NCBI RefSeq assembly: GCF_016065055.1
Contig: NZ_CP065856.1
Location: 1,363,836-1,427,835, forward strand
DNA length: 64,000 nt
Reading direction: 5' to 3'
Source: Halosimplex litoreum
GTDB lineage: Archaea > Halobacteriota > Halobacteria > Halobacteriales > Haloarculaceae
Position 1 is the stretch's first letter; the number at the start of each line of letters is the position of its first letter. Made by a program: the position numbers and the translations under genes. Below, in pieces: positions 34,284 to 43,846 of this stretch. Under the pieces are notes generated by a model. The model ran no database searches. It saw nothing but the letters and a program-made list of their open reading frames with translations, and was not told the DNA's origin.

Positions 34284-36563
34284 AACGGGGAGCGGCCGTA
34301 ACCAGCGACTTCGGGTCGATCGGCGAGCGGGTACCGACGGGAGGTCCCAGTTGAAACTGGCCGTCGAGCCATCGGATCTCGACTTTACGCTGGCTTTCCG
34401 TCGAACCGCGGATCGTGCTGCCACCCATTGTCGGGCTGTCGCGCTACTAGTAAAATAAGAATATATTTAATAAATATTGTATATTTCGTATCGACGAGGG
34501 AACAGCGCGAGAACAGTTTAGAAGTGGCAGATCTAGTGAATACCGCTGTCGGATTCGTCCGTCCAAACGAAATCCCGACGACACGTTTCCACGCGAAGGC
34601 ACTGCCCGGAACGAAGCGAGTGACGACGCCGTGAGCGGGTGAAGCGACCCGGCCACACTCGGCGTCGGAACGGGAATCCCACAGAGGGAGACCATGTTCG
34701 GGTTCGGGCTGGGTGTGTGGTTGGATGGCGGACGGACTCCCCCTGTGGCCTCGGGCCACCGACGGGGCGCGGATCGTCCCCGGCGAGAAACTAGCTGACT
34801 CGCCGACTGTTCGGTGGCACCCGACGATATAGTCACCAGTCATATAAATATTTCTTAGATAACAATATGTAGATCGATTATGACTCGTCTCCTAGCAATT
34901 TCGTGAACCGAGGAAGCCGGAAGTTCCGTTCTGTTCCGTTCAGTTTCGTTCGACCGACTGTTCACTCGTACGGATAGGTGTTCGGTTGGAGCGCGGAGGA
35001 CGCTCTCACACACGTGAACACCTGTGGTCGTTGCCTGACCAGTTCCCCTCGTCGTTACCACAGTTGAATTCGACGCTCCGGGATCGGGGCTCACCCGTAC
35101 CGATATCCTCTTCGAACGAGGAACTAGTAGTTCCCCACGCCGACTCGAACTGTGCGCCACATCCAGTCGTTCGGTCAGTTTACCCTCCGTTCGAAACCCG
35201 TCTCTGCTCGCACTGCACCGGCATCGACGGTTTCTGGACGGGTCGCGGTTTGGCTGTCCCACATCGTGGCTCACGTTTCGTCCGCCCCCCGAGACCACGT
35301 TTCGTAGCAGTCCGAGATCGGGCCACGATCACCCGACGATCGATTCCCTACCGAAGGATCGCACCGGGCGATATCAACATCGATTCTACCCCCACGAAAC
35401 CCAAATACGCTTACATAAATATCCGAATTCGATTATAATGGGCCCCCTATTTCGGTTTTCGAAGTAACCCCTTCGTGTCCGGAATGTAAGCTCGTCTAAC
35501 AGCTACTGGAACGGCGCTCGCTCGCTATTGCTGGCCTCTCACGGAAATTGTTGTATTGACCGTGAACGCTTGGAACGAAGCGACGTGGTGCGTAGCCCGC
35601 GAAATAGATTACAGGACTATATATGTAATCCCAGTGCGTTCGGTGCGCCGATCGACGGTCGGTTGAGTACGATAGGCCACGCACCGCTGTACCCGAGGCA
35701 TCGGAGTACCGGAGCGAATAGCGTACCGTCGTCGCACGGCAGGTTCCTCGTGGTGCCCGAGTCCATCGATCGGTTCGGTGAGTGCACCGAATCGTACTCT
35801 GTTTCGGTATTCTCGCTGGCCTCGTCGCCTTCTGGAACGGTTCGACCAGTCTCGGCGACCAAGGTGCGGTCCGAGGCGACGACTTCAGCGCCACTGAGAC
35901 CTGCCGTCGAGTTGATCCAGCCCCGACGGTCGCGTCTGTGTCGACTCTCGTTGGGAGTTGCGCGAGCGAGCACCTTCACCCGGGTCGCGGTGGAGACCGA
36001 CCTCTCGTGTCGTTCGTTTCCGTAGATTTTCGAGGAGCATGCGGTGTCTAATCGGCGGCGCAGCGTGTTCGAATCCGTTCGAACGCAGTTTCTGCGCTGT
36101 GTGGTGCCTGGCGTGCTCGAAGAGATCCACCGTCGGATCGTCCAGCGGTTCGTGGAGGCCGAGGCAACCGGGCCGAAAGGATTCGAGACGTGCCTGTGCG
36201 ACTGTCGTGGTGTCGCTGTCCCGACCGAGCTGTACCAGCGGGGCCGTGCCGATCCCACGGTGGCGGTAGAATCCGGGACCACGAGGGCACGGTCACCGGC
36301 CATGGTGACGTACGCGCCGCCGAAACACTGCAGACGCTACCCTTCAAGGGATAGTCGGGTGTAGATCCGGTTGCGATCGATAATATCGGAAATAAATCAC
36401 TTCTGGACCAACTACAGATACTGATAAGGAGCCGATCCGACCGTGGGACCACGGACTCGAAGAGGGAGCAGTCACGCGTAGCTTCAGTTCGGACTCTGGG
36501 AGGAGATATCGAACAGGCCCGTATCGACCGAGTAGCGAGCGCTTGGACGGAGGGGCGAGAGCG
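34284..36563. other. 2.3-kb gene-poor stretch with AT-rich islands
   Basis: No confident gene. AT-rich patches at about 34440-34500, 34840-34880, 35400-35445, 35600-35630 and 36360-36430 look like promoter islands. On the minus strand between 36290 and 35617 two different frames show coding-like composition in succession (first a segment with LHEPLDDPTVDLFEHARHH, then GAEVVASDRTLVAETGRTV), as if a gene had decayed through a frameshift near 36000. A plus-strand frame of 106 codons from a GTG at 36044 covers the same bases, so strand cannot be settled. Confidence 0.5.
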
Positions 36564-37508
36564 TCACAGAATCCGACGGAGGAGCGCCAGTTCGTCTTCC
36601 TTCGAGAGGTACTCCGCATCTAGACAGGCGTGGATGATCTTGTGGGCGAGGTCGGGGTCCCACTCCGTGGTGTCGTTCCGGACCGGTCGGTCGCCGATCC
36701 GCTCCTCCAACGAACTGATCCGGGACTCGAGGTCGTGGATCTGGTCGTCTCGGTCGGGACGGTTCCGGATCCGTGGGCCGTCGTCGCCCGGTTCCTCGTC
36801 GAACAACTGCTTCACGAACGCTCGCCGATTCGTCCAGTCGAACCCATCGATCTCGTTGACTCGTTTCGAGACCGTGGCTCTCGTCACGTCGAGGGTTGTC
36901 GCGATCTCCTCCTGAGTCGCCGTCGGCTCCCGGTGAACTACGCGGAGCGTCTCCCACTGTTTGTCCGTGAGTGCCGCGGGATCGGTCACCTGAGCCCCGT
37001 GATCCGACCCCGAATCGTCTGAATCCGCTTCGGTGAGCCGGTCGGCCGCCACTCGGTCGGTCCCCGGAGTATCGTCACGGCTGTCGGTTCTCGCTCCGGT
37101 GTCTGACTCGGGGGACACCACGCTGTCCGGTGCGTCTATATCTGTCGAACTCCCCGGCTGTCGTTCGGTTCTCGTTTCGTTCGTGAGATCCGGGACTTTG
37201 AGTTCAGTCTCTTGGTCGGGACTGTCGTCCATCGTGGATTGGTCGGTGTCGACGTCTGTATCACGGTCGCTCTCACCGTGACCGTCCGCTCGCTTGGTTC
37301 GAGGTCTGTCCTTCGCTGGGTCGCCGTACTCCTCCAGGACCCGTTCGACGAACAGCTCCGACGCTCCGTCTACGTGGTCCGCGATCCCCGTGAGTGACGC
37401 GTTCGGATTCGACTGCGCGACGTCGAGGATCTTTTTGTGAATCATCGCTCTCGGCCGCGATCCAGCACTGATAGCATGTTCGGCGGTAGTCGTTTCAGAT
37501 TTACCCAT
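36564..37508 (-). CDS. Winged-HTH regulator-like protein with long acidic linker
   Basis: 314 residues. Near residues 22-62 a first helix-turn-helix-like segment (MIHKKILDVAQSNPNASLTG then IADHVDGASELFVERVLEEY), then a disordered Asp/Thr/Ser-rich linker to about 170, then a clear winged HTH (LTDKQWETLRVVHREP; TQEEIATTLDVTRATVSKRV) around 178-235 and a short coiled coil (DDQIHDLESRISSLEERIG). It probably binds DNA and could regulate the glycan island. The AT-rich upstream region includes TATTGTTATATTTGC 30-45 bases before the ATG, a likely promoter. Confidence 0.72.
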   Translation of the reverse strand: MGKSETTTAEHAISAGSRPRAMIHKKILDVAQSNPNASLTGIADHVDGASELFVERVLEEYGDPAKDRPRTKRADGHGESDRDTDVDTDQSTMDDSPDQETELKVPDLTNETRTERQPGSSTDIDAPDSVVSPESDTGARTDSRDDTPGTDRVAADRLTEADSDDSGSDHGAQVTDPAALTDKQWETLRVVHREPTATQEEIATTLDVTRATVSKRVNEIDGFDWTNRRAFVKQLFDEEPGDDGPRIRNRPDRDDQIHDLESRISSLEERIGDRPVRNDTTEWDPDLAHKIIHACLDAEYLSKEDELALLRRIL

Positions 37509-37714
37509 CCGGATCCTCCCGTAACAAAACGATATGCAAATATAACAATAAGTCTTTCGCCCTATATTAAAGCTAACGCGCACGCGGTTGGAAACGAACG
37601 AGCGAACGAACGCTCTCACGACAGACCGATCGTCGGTCGGCCCCCCGCGGCTATAGGGTTCGATTCGGACCCGCCCGGAGGTAAAGATAAGTGAGTCGGA
37701 GACGACCCCGGGAC

Positions 37715-38302
37715 ATGGACGTGATCGATCTGGTCGAGGCCTTCGCGACCAGACTACGGCCGATCACCAGCGGTCGGCCGGGGATGGACCCAGTCGGTGA
37801 GACGGCGGCGGTCGACAGTGTCTCGCGCGAGCGCGAAACCGACGACCGGATCGACGACGTCTACGTTCCTGTCGGCGAGGAGTTCGCGGAAGACGTTCCA
37901 ACACATCTTACGAACTCGCCGTTCGGTAGACCGACGCTCCCGGTCGGCGCCCCCGGAGCCAAAGACGGGACCCACGGCGTCGTCGCTTCGCTCGGAGGGG
38001 TGGTCGAGCGCGAGGGCTCCGGGGACGATACGATAGTGATCGTGGACGACGACCTGGTCAGGTTCTCCCTCTCGGACTCCCTCGGTGCGTTCGCCGGCTC
38101 GGATCTCGTGGAGAACGTTCGCGTCGTGTGCGGTGCGGCGGGAGTCGAACCGACGCTCGAAGACGCGGACGTGTTCCACGTGGTGACGCTCACCGATCGT
38201 GTGACCCGGTCTTCGATCGTCGACACCGGAACAGAGTTGGTGGGTTTGAGGGAGTCAGGGGAACAGACCGGAGCGATCGCCTCGCTAGAATCGCTCTCGT
38301 AG
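37715..38302 (+). CDS. Hypothetical acidic protein
   Basis: 195 residues, no membrane segment or signal peptide. Begins MDVIDLVEAFATRLRPI; middle GGVVEREGSGDDTIVIVDDD and C-terminal VVTLTDRVTRSSIVDTGTELVG suggest an alpha/beta fold. A GTG 8 codons earlier could also start translation. Divergent from the wHTH regulator gene, 207 bases away, so they may share a control region. No family recognised. Confidence 0.6.
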   Translation: MDVIDLVEAFATRLRPITSGRPGMDPVGETAAVDSVSRERETDDRIDDVYVPVGEEFAEDVPTHLTNSPFGRPTLPVGAPGAKDGTHGVVASLGGVVEREGSGDDTIVIVDDDLVRFSLSDSLGAFAGSDLVENVRVVCGAAGVEPTLEDADVFHVVTLTDRVTRSSIVDTGTELVGLRESGEQTGAIASLESLS

Positions 38303-38382
38303 AGATGATCGGACGTCCCCCGAACGTCTTCGCCGGAAGTCGTTCGACGACTCCCTCCCGCTCGCTGAGTGGGTCCGCGTAG

Positions 38383-38985
38383 ATGGAGCCGTTCGTCCAC
38401 CTCGCGCTCGGGTATCTCGTCTACTCCCTCACCAGTCGATTGTGGACCGGTCGGCCACCGTCCGGTGACTCGGTGCTCGTGCTCGCGCTCGCCACACAGT
38501 TCCCGGACGCGGTCGACAAACCGCTCAACTGGTGGTTCGGTATCCTCGACGGGCGAGGGATCGGCCATTCGATACTGACGATGGCGCCGCTGTGCATCGC
38601 GCTGTACGTCCTCGCCCGACGGTCCGACCGCGGACGGTGGAGTGGCGCGTTCGCGGTCGGGGTCGGAACGCACCTCTGCTACGACGCGCGAGGCGCGCTA
38701 GGCCCCGAAGCGATCGGCGAATCGGCACCGTACCTGCTCTGGCCGCTCGTCCCCGCTCCCACGTACCCGAAAGACAGTCTCACCGATCATCTCGATCAGG
38801 CGGTCTTCGTCGCTCGTTCGTTTGCTCGGGAGCTGCCAGCAGCTCTCTTTTCCGAGGGAGTCCTACGAATCCTCGGGGTGGTGTGTCTTACCCTCTCACT
38901 CTGGGTCTACGACGGGCGCCCGGGACTCGAAACGGCTCGTTCGACGCTCCGGGAGTGGGCTCGCAAGCTACGACGGAGTGCCTGA
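38383..38985 (+). CDS. DUF457 / YdjM-like membrane-bound metal-dependent hydrolase
   Basis: 200 residues with four or so hydrophobic segments. MEPFVHLALGYLVYSL carries the N-terminal His of the family, GIGHSILTMAPLCIALYVL includes the conserved H-S, and FAVGVGTHLCYDARGAL holds the G-x-x-x-H-x-x-x-D pattern typical of these putative metal-dependent membrane hydrolases. Function is not known in archaea. Lies 80 bases after the acidic hypothetical gene on the same strand. Confidence 0.75.
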   Translation: MEPFVHLALGYLVYSLTSRLWTGRPPSGDSVLVLALATQFPDAVDKPLNWWFGILDGRGIGHSILTMAPLCIALYVLARRSDRGRWSGAFAVGVGTHLCYDARGALGPEAIGESAPYLLWPLVPAPTYPKDSLTDHLDQAVFVARSFARELPAALFSEGVLRILGVVCLTLSLWVYDGRPGLETARSTLREWARKLRRSA

Positions 38986-39022
38986 TCGGTGTCGGGCTCC
39001 GCCTCCCGACTCGCGTGGGGTC

Positions 39023-39184
39023 TCACTTTCGCTCCTCGAGGGATTCCACGAGCTGCAACGACTCCCGGATGTGCCGGTGCTTTTCAGCCTCGTCCTGGGT
39101 TCGCAGTGCTTCGTAGAGGTGTTCCGTGATAGATTCGGTCGTTCGGCTCTCGTCGTTCTCCATCGTTGGTTCGGTGTTGGTCAT
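39023..39184 (-). CDS. Micro-protein coupled to the GT2 glycosyltransferase
   Basis: 53 residues, highly charged and helical: MTNTEPTMENDESRTTESIT then EHLYEALRTQDEAEKHRHIR and ESLQLVESLEERK. Its ATG overlaps the stop of the upstream glycosyltransferase as ATGA, so it is translated with it. Too short for a fold call; a regulatory subunit or chaperone-like role is speculative. Confidence 0.65.
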   Translation of the reverse strand: MTNTEPTMENDESRTTESITEHLYEALRTQDEAEKHRHIRESLQLVESLEERK

Positions 39185-40443
39185 CCGGTCGCCTCGGTGG
39201 CGCCGAGCATGCTCAAGAAGAACGAGCAAAAGACCGTCTGCACACCGATCACCGTAACCGTCGATGCCAGGAGGTTCACCGACGCTGAGGGGAGGGCAGT
39301 GTAGCCCTCGATCGTCCACGCCACGACCGCGTAGCCCAGGATAGTCGCGCCGACACCGAACGTGGCGAGGCCGACAGACGCACCGTGTTCCAGACTGAAC
39401 TGGGTCCGGACGAAGTCGGTAACCGGGTCCGCCGGTTCACGGATCGGGTCCGTCGCAACCGAGCTGAACATCGCGAGGCTGCCGATCTGATACGCAACGA
39501 CCGTGATCAGGCTCCCAGCGATCATCGTCTGGAGACCGAACGTCACCGACCCCAGTTGCGTCCCGAACAGCGAAAGCGCCATGACCGAGATCCCGAGCAA
39601 CCCGAACAGGACAGCCGGGGCCGAAAACAGGTATCCCGGCGCGTTCACGAGCATGAACTTCACGTGTCGCCACCCGTCGCGGAAGCTGTCGAGGGTCGCT
39701 TCACCTTCACGCTCGTGATACGTGATCGGTCGCTCTTCGATCGTCATGTCCTTGGCCGCCGCGTCCATTATCATCTCGCTGGCGAACTCCATCCCGGTCG
39801 TCTCGAGGTCGAGCCGGTCGAGCGCGTCCCGGTCGAGAACGCGGAGTCCGCTGTGGGCGTCGCTGACTCCGGCGTCGTAGAACGTGTTCAGGAACCGCGT
39901 CAGCAGTGGATTCCCGACGTACTGGTGGAGTGGTGGCATCGCACCCTGTTTGATCTCGCCCTCGAGGCGGCTCCCCATGGCGATGTCGACGTCGTCGCGG
40001 TTGGCCAGTTTCACCAGCTTCGGCAGTTCCTCGAAGTCGTAGGTCGTGTCCGCGTCACCGATCGCGACGTACTCGCCGCGGGCGCGCTCGAAGGCGTATT
40101 TGTAGGCGTTGCCGTATCCACCCTCCTCGGGCTCGACGACGATCGCGCCCAGGTCGCGAGCGATCTCCGGCGTCCGGTCGGTCGAGCTGTCGCTGACGAG
40201 GATCTCGGTGACGACACCGAGTTCTGCGACCGCCGATTTCACGCGACCCATGCATTCGGAGATCCCCTCCTCTTCGTTGAGTGTGGGCATGACGACCGTC
40301 AGGCTCGGTTCCCGCTCGCTGTCTGCCTGGACCAGCAGAGAGTCGGCGTGCGACCCCGACGCGGCGTTCGCACCATCTTCGAGTGGTCGTTCGTCGACTG
40401 CCCCCTCCGTCACGTCGCTGCTCGGGTCCGTGTCCGCCGACAT
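39181..40443 (-). CDS. GT2 glycosyltransferase, dolichol-phosphate sugar transferase-like with C-terminal membrane helices
   Basis: 420 residues. After an acidic low-complexity N-terminus (about 50 residues) the GT-A domain starts at LTVVMPTLNEEEGISECMGR; the metal-binding DxD is in YVAIGDADTTYDFEELPKLV, and SGLRVLDRDALDRLDLETTG is the dolichyl-phosphate transferase pattern. Four hydrophobic segments follow from about residue 260. It should load a sugar from a nucleotide onto a dolichol-phosphate carrier, as AglJ/AglD do in Haloferax N-glycosylation. Sandwiched between two micro-protein genes in one operon. Confidence 0.87.
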   Translation of the reverse strand: MSADTDPSSDVTEGAVDERPLEDGANAASGSHADSLLVQADSEREPSLTVVMPTLNEEEGISECMGRVKSAVAELGVVTEILVSDSSTDRTPEIARDLGAIVVEPEEGGYGNAYKYAFERARGEYVAIGDADTTYDFEELPKLVKLANRDDVDIAMGSRLEGEIKQGAMPPLHQYVGNPLLTRFLNTFYDAGVSDAHSGLRVLDRDALDRLDLETTGMEFASEMIMDAAAKDMTIEERPITYHEREGEATLDSFRDGWRHVKFMLVNAPGYLFSAPAVLFGLLGISVMALSLFGTQLGSVTFGLQTMIAGSLITVVAYQIGSLAMFSSVATDPIREPADPVTDFVRTQFSLEHGASVGLATFGVGATILGYAVVAWTIEGYTALPSASVNLLASTVTVIGVQTVFCSFFLSMLGATEATG

Positions 40444-40444
40444 G

Positions 40445-40624
40445 TCACTTCGCCTGCTCGCCGCCGTCAGCTGCGATTCGGGCGTCTGCGGACCCGTCGC
40501 ACTGGACCGGACTTTCCCCACATTCGACGCACACGTAGGTGCTCTCGACGGTCTCGACGACCGGGGCGTTGCAGTTGATACACTTGATACTTGCCGTCCG
40601 TGCCGCTCGTGGATATCGACTCAC
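40445..40624 (-). CDS. Zinc-ribbon micro-protein upstream of the GT2 gene
   Basis: 59 residues with two C-x-x-C pairs (Cys15/Cys18 in IKCINCNAPVVE and Cys32/Cys35 in YVCVECGESP), i.e. a rubredoxin-like zinc ribbon, a basic N-terminus (MSRYPRAARTAS) and an acidic tail. Starts with GTG. The stop lies one base before the glycosyltransferase ATG. Such ribbons mediate protein or nucleic-acid contacts; role unknown. Confidence 0.7.
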   Translation of the reverse strand: MSRYPRAARTASIKCINCNAPVVETVESTYVCVECGESPVQCDGSADARIAADGGEQAK

Positions 40625-41000
40625 CCGTTTTCACCTTCGTCAATGAATTGATTGGATGACGATCATATAATAGTTTACTCCGTTCTGATAATTGATCCTA
40701 ATACGTTACGTAGCCCTCGGTAGCGGACGGTCGTTTCCGGCTTCGATCCGGCCGTGACCCCGCCTCTCGATCGCTAACGGACCGACAGTTTCCACATCGA
40801 ACTATCTGTGAACCAGACCACACGTGTGAAATACAGGGAACGGACGAAACACGCCGACCGTTCGCGCGCGGCGGACGGTGTGTCGGTGCACCGTCGGCTT
40901 CGTCGCGCCGCTCGGTTTCAGACGGGATCCGAGCGCGATAGCGGCTGTGGGCTTCACGTGAACGGCTGTTTTTAATACGTCCGAGCTGGGAATTTCGGAT
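40625..41000. promoter_or_regulatory. Divergent intergenic region; TATA box of the epimerase at 40971-40977
   Basis: 376 bases with no supported gene. On the plus strand TTTAATA lies 24-30 bases before the epimerase ATG, fitting a leaderless transcript. On the minus side an AT-rich patch (GATCATATAATAG) 35-45 bases before the zinc-ribbon GTG is the likely promoter of the GT2 operon. Confidence 0.6.
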
Positions 41001-41921
41001 ATGCAAGGGAAACGGGCGTTAGTCACGGGCGGTGCGGGATTCATCGGGTCGAACCTGGCGAACGCCCTCGCCGAGGACAACGAGGTACTCGCGCTGGACG
41101 ACTGTTATCTGGGGACGCCCGACAACCTCGACGAATCGGTCGAATTCCTCGAGGGGTCGGTCCTGGACGACGATCTGCCGACGGACGTCGACGTCGTGTT
41201 CCACATCGCGGCGCTGTCGTCCTACGCGATGCACGAGGACGACCCCACGCGGGGGGCGCGTGTCAACGTCGAAGGCTTCGTCAACACGGTCGACCAGGCC
41301 CGCCAGGATGGCTGTGACACGGTTGTCTACGCCTCGACGTCCTCTATCTACGGCGACCGCACGGATCCCTCTCCCGAGGACATGCCGGTCACGGTCAACA
41401 CGGGCTACGAGGCGTCGAAACTCGCCCGCGAGAAGTACGCCGAGTACTTCGCCAACCACTACGAGCTGTCGATGGCCGGCATGCGCTTCTTCTCGGTCTA
41501 TCAGGGCATGGAGGACGGCGCCGAGGAACACAAGGGCGAGTACGCCAACCTGATCGCGCAGTTCGCCGACGACGTCGCCAACGGCCGCAACCCCGAGATC
41601 TGGGGTGACGGGTCCCAGACGCGGGATTTCACCCACGTCGACGACATCGTCCGCGGCCTCGAACTCGCCGCCGACCACGAACTGTCCGGCGTGTACAACC
41701 TCGGCACGGGCGAGCAGTACAGCTTCGACCACCTCGTCTCTACCCTCAACGACGAGCTGGGCACCGACGTCGAGCCGGTTTACGAGGACAACCCCATCCC
41801 CGATGACGTGTACGTTCACGATACCATGGCCGACGCCACGAAGATGCGCGAAGCTACCGGCTGGGAACCCGAGATATCCTTCGAGGAAGGCGTCCGGCGC
41901 GTCTGCAGCCAGTACGACTGA
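41001..41921 (+). CDS. NAD-dependent sugar epimerase/dehydratase (GalE-like SDR)
   Basis: 306 residues of the extended short-chain dehydrogenase family. NAD-binding G-x-x-G-x-x-G is TGGAGFIGS (residues 9-17), catalytic Tyr136 and Lys140 are in GYEASKLAREKYA preceded by YASTSSIYGD (Ser), and SQTRDFTHVDDIVRGLELA is the nucleotide-sugar-binding region of UDP-glucose 4-epimerase-type enzymes. Likely supplies an epimerised UDP-sugar to the glycan pathway. Monocistronic with its own TATA box. Confidence 0.92.
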   Translation: MQGKRALVTGGAGFIGSNLANALAEDNEVLALDDCYLGTPDNLDESVEFLEGSVLDDDLPTDVDVVFHIAALSSYAMHEDDPTRGARVNVEGFVNTVDQARQDGCDTVVYASTSSIYGDRTDPSPEDMPVTVNTGYEASKLAREKYAEYFANHYELSMAGMRFFSVYQGMEDGAEEHKGEYANLIAQFADDVANGRNPEIWGDGSQTRDFTHVDDIVRGLELAADHELSGVYNLGTGEQYSFDHLVSTLNDELGTDVEPVYEDNPIPDDVYVHDTMADATKMREATGWEPEISFEEGVRRVCSQYD

Positions 41922-42079
41922 ACCGCGGCGTCGTCGCTCGCTTCGCGGTCCCGGCGGCGTGGTCGTCGTTCCTCGGGACACTCCGCGATCGTACGGTTTT
42001 CGCCCGTTTACCACCCCGATCGAGAGCCTGCGTGACTTCTCCCACGACTAAACTCCGGGTTTCCCTCACCGAGGGTGAG

Positions 42080-43090
42080 CTATCGTTCCCTCACGTCGAT
42101 CCAGAGGCGGGCGTCCCGATAGGCGTTGTCCACCGTCGGATCAGCGGGGGCGTTCCACTTGTACACCAGATACGTGAGGCGAAGTCGATCCCCTATCATC
42201 GACGGCTGGACTGGGTGTCGGCGATGCCACGTCTCGTCGGCCGTCAGGCGGGGTTCGAACCGGTGTAACCGCTCGGATTCGACGACGGTCGTCGAGTTGT
42301 TCCGAAGCTCGACGCGGTCGAGACGAACGACGACGGTGTATGGCGTCGATACGTGCTCGTTGTTCTGTATCCCGACGACGAGCGACCGCGTCTCGTCGGC
42401 AGTGAACTCCTGCGGGTAGTTCTCCGCGACCAGGTCGCCGGATTCGTTCGCTGCGAGGAGATAGAACTCGCTGGACGGGACTCCTTGCTTCGGATCGAGT
42501 GCCACGAAGCCGACGCTCCCGACGGCCAGCAGGATGGAGACCGCGACGACGGCCGTCAGGGCGGTGTCCCAACTGGTCTCCGTCCGGAACAGGTTCGACC
42601 GAGCCGCCGAAAGCCACTGCCGATACGGCACGGAATATCGCACCTCCGAGGGCAGGGCCCGTCGACGGCGTACGGCTACGGCGACGAGCACGAGAACGAG
42701 ACCGGCAAGCGAAGTGACGACGGCATCCGGGGCGAGCCCGACCGGAGACAGATCGAGAACCAAGCCGACGATGGGAGTCACCGCGATCGACGTTCCGAAC
42801 GATAGTGCGACCCGTTCGTAGAGTCCCAGACCGTCGCTGACGGTCCGACCGTTGCGGCTCTGCCCCGTCTCGTGGTGTCCATGTGGAAACAGTACTGCGA
42901 CGAGCGCCCAGCCGGGGACGAACAGCGCGAACGGGATCGCGACCGCTGCACGAAGTAGCGTCTCGTTCACCACCGGCAGGACGATCGTGGCGACGACGAC
43001 CGACGTGAGACAGACGACCCCCGCGAGGTCGGCTGGGAGACCGTGCAGACGTCTCCCTGCGGCTTTCGCTTCCCGCAGATCAGTTCCCAT
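42080..43090 (-). CDS. DUF1616 domain membrane protein
   Basis: 336 residues. Hydrophobic segments at about 20-75, 95-145 and 185-205 (GVVCLTSVVVATIVLPVV; AIPFALFVPGWALVAVLF; AVVAVSILLAVGSVGFVAL) then an extracellular beta-rich domain with SEFYLLAANESGDLVAENYP and YTVVVRLDRVELRNNSTTVV. This is the DUF1616 arrangement frequent in haloarchaeal and methanogen glycan clusters. Contains N-x-S/T sequons in the outer domain, so it may itself be glycosylated. Function unknown. Confidence 0.82.
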   Translation of the reverse strand: MGTDLREAKAAGRRLHGLPADLAGVVCLTSVVVATIVLPVVNETLLRAAVAIPFALFVPGWALVAVLFPHGHHETGQSRNGRTVSDGLGLYERVALSFGTSIAVTPIVGLVLDLSPVGLAPDAVVTSLAGLVLVLVAVAVRRRRALPSEVRYSVPYRQWLSAARSNLFRTETSWDTALTAVVAVSILLAVGSVGFVALDPKQGVPSSEFYLLAANESGDLVAENYPQEFTADETRSLVVGIQNNEHVSTPYTVVVRLDRVELRNNSTTVVESERLHRFEPRLTADETWHRRHPVQPSMIGDRLRLTYLVYKWNAPADPTVDNAYRDARLWIDVRER

Positions 43091-43185
43091 GGGCGAGTGT
43101 GTCGGGGAATATTGAAAAGTTCACTGATAGTGCCACCTATCACTTCGGAATACCGTCCGTCGCTGGGGGCCGACTCGTCCGGTCG

Positions 43186-43458
43186 TCAGAACAACCACGG
43201 TGAGACCCTCGCGACGAACTGCCGTGCGAGCACGAACGCGAAACCAGTGAGGCCGAGGACCGTGAGCCAGTGAACGCGCCGTTGCCAGGCCAATCTCACG
43301 TAGATGGTGAGCGTCAGCTCTCGCGCCGCGAGTAGACCGATGAGTGAGCAGACGAAAAACAGCTCGTACGAGAAGACGTCGAGAGCGATCAGTGAGAGGA
43401 GCGCAGTGCATATCCACCCCAGCGAGAGAACGAGAAACCGGTCGCGGGTCATCCACAT
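43186..43458 (-). CDS. Small membrane protein, three helices
   Basis: 90 residues: hydrophobic segments FLVLSLGWICTALLSLIALDV, ELFFVCSLIGLLAAREL and WLTVLGLTGFAFVLARQFVA. ATG at MWMTRDR is chosen; a GTG four codons upstream is possible. Follows a divergent promoter region shared with the nucleotidyltransferase gene and lies upstream of the DUF1616 gene on the same strand. Function unknown. Confidence 0.65.
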   Translation of the reverse strand: MWMTRDRFLVLSLGWICTALLSLIALDVFSYELFFVCSLIGLLAARELTLTIYVRLAWQRRVHWLTVLGLTGFAFVLARQFVARVSPWLF

Positions 43459-43605
43459 AGCACACACCACGACGGGCCACCATACGAAGGTGTCGCCGTA
43501 CCCGCTGTCGGACGAACCGCGATACCCACCGGTAACGCCGAGCCCGGGGGGTCGACGGTCGCAGTCTCCGATCGAACCGTGACCCGATCTGTAGCGCTCG
43601 AACGC

Positions 43606-43673
43606 ACGAACGTTCGTCTCCGTTCACGTGGACGTGCATTCGTTCACGTCCGAGATGGCCAACGAACGTTCTT
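43606..43673. promoter_or_regulatory. Cluster of palindromes between divergent genes
   Basis: The 388-base gap between the small membrane gene (minus) and the nucleotidyltransferase gene (plus) holds no supported gene but contains ACGAACGTTCGT (43606-43617, a perfect 12-base palindrome), a second GAACGTTC palindrome (43664-43671), and between them a direct repeat CGTTCACGT at 43621 and 43641. This is an operator-like cluster for a dimeric regulator. An AT-rich GGAAAATAGATAAAGG at 43705-43720 may be the plus-strand promoter. Confidence 0.45.
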
Positions 43674-43846
43674 CGGTCGTCAGATGGCTCGTCGGATGGG
43701 GCTGGGGAAAATAGATAAAGGAGTGTCAAGAAGTCCAGCCAAATGGGCGTGGTGTCGTCTGGCCGCGTGGGGGGAGCCGACAGTCTTTCCGGACGGGGGC
43801 CACCGTTTCGGCGCCGAGACAGTGCAGGTCGGTTCGAGGGTCGGGA

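Noticed and set aside
40698-41006. 102-codon minus-strand frame upstream of the epimerase
   Set aside because: Arg/Ser-rich, spans the epimerase promoter and TATA box, no conserved features.
42245-42262. T-loop-like GGTTCGAACC resembling a tRNA gene
   Set aside because: It lies inside the DUF1616 coding region and no acceptor or anticodon stem can be drawn around it.
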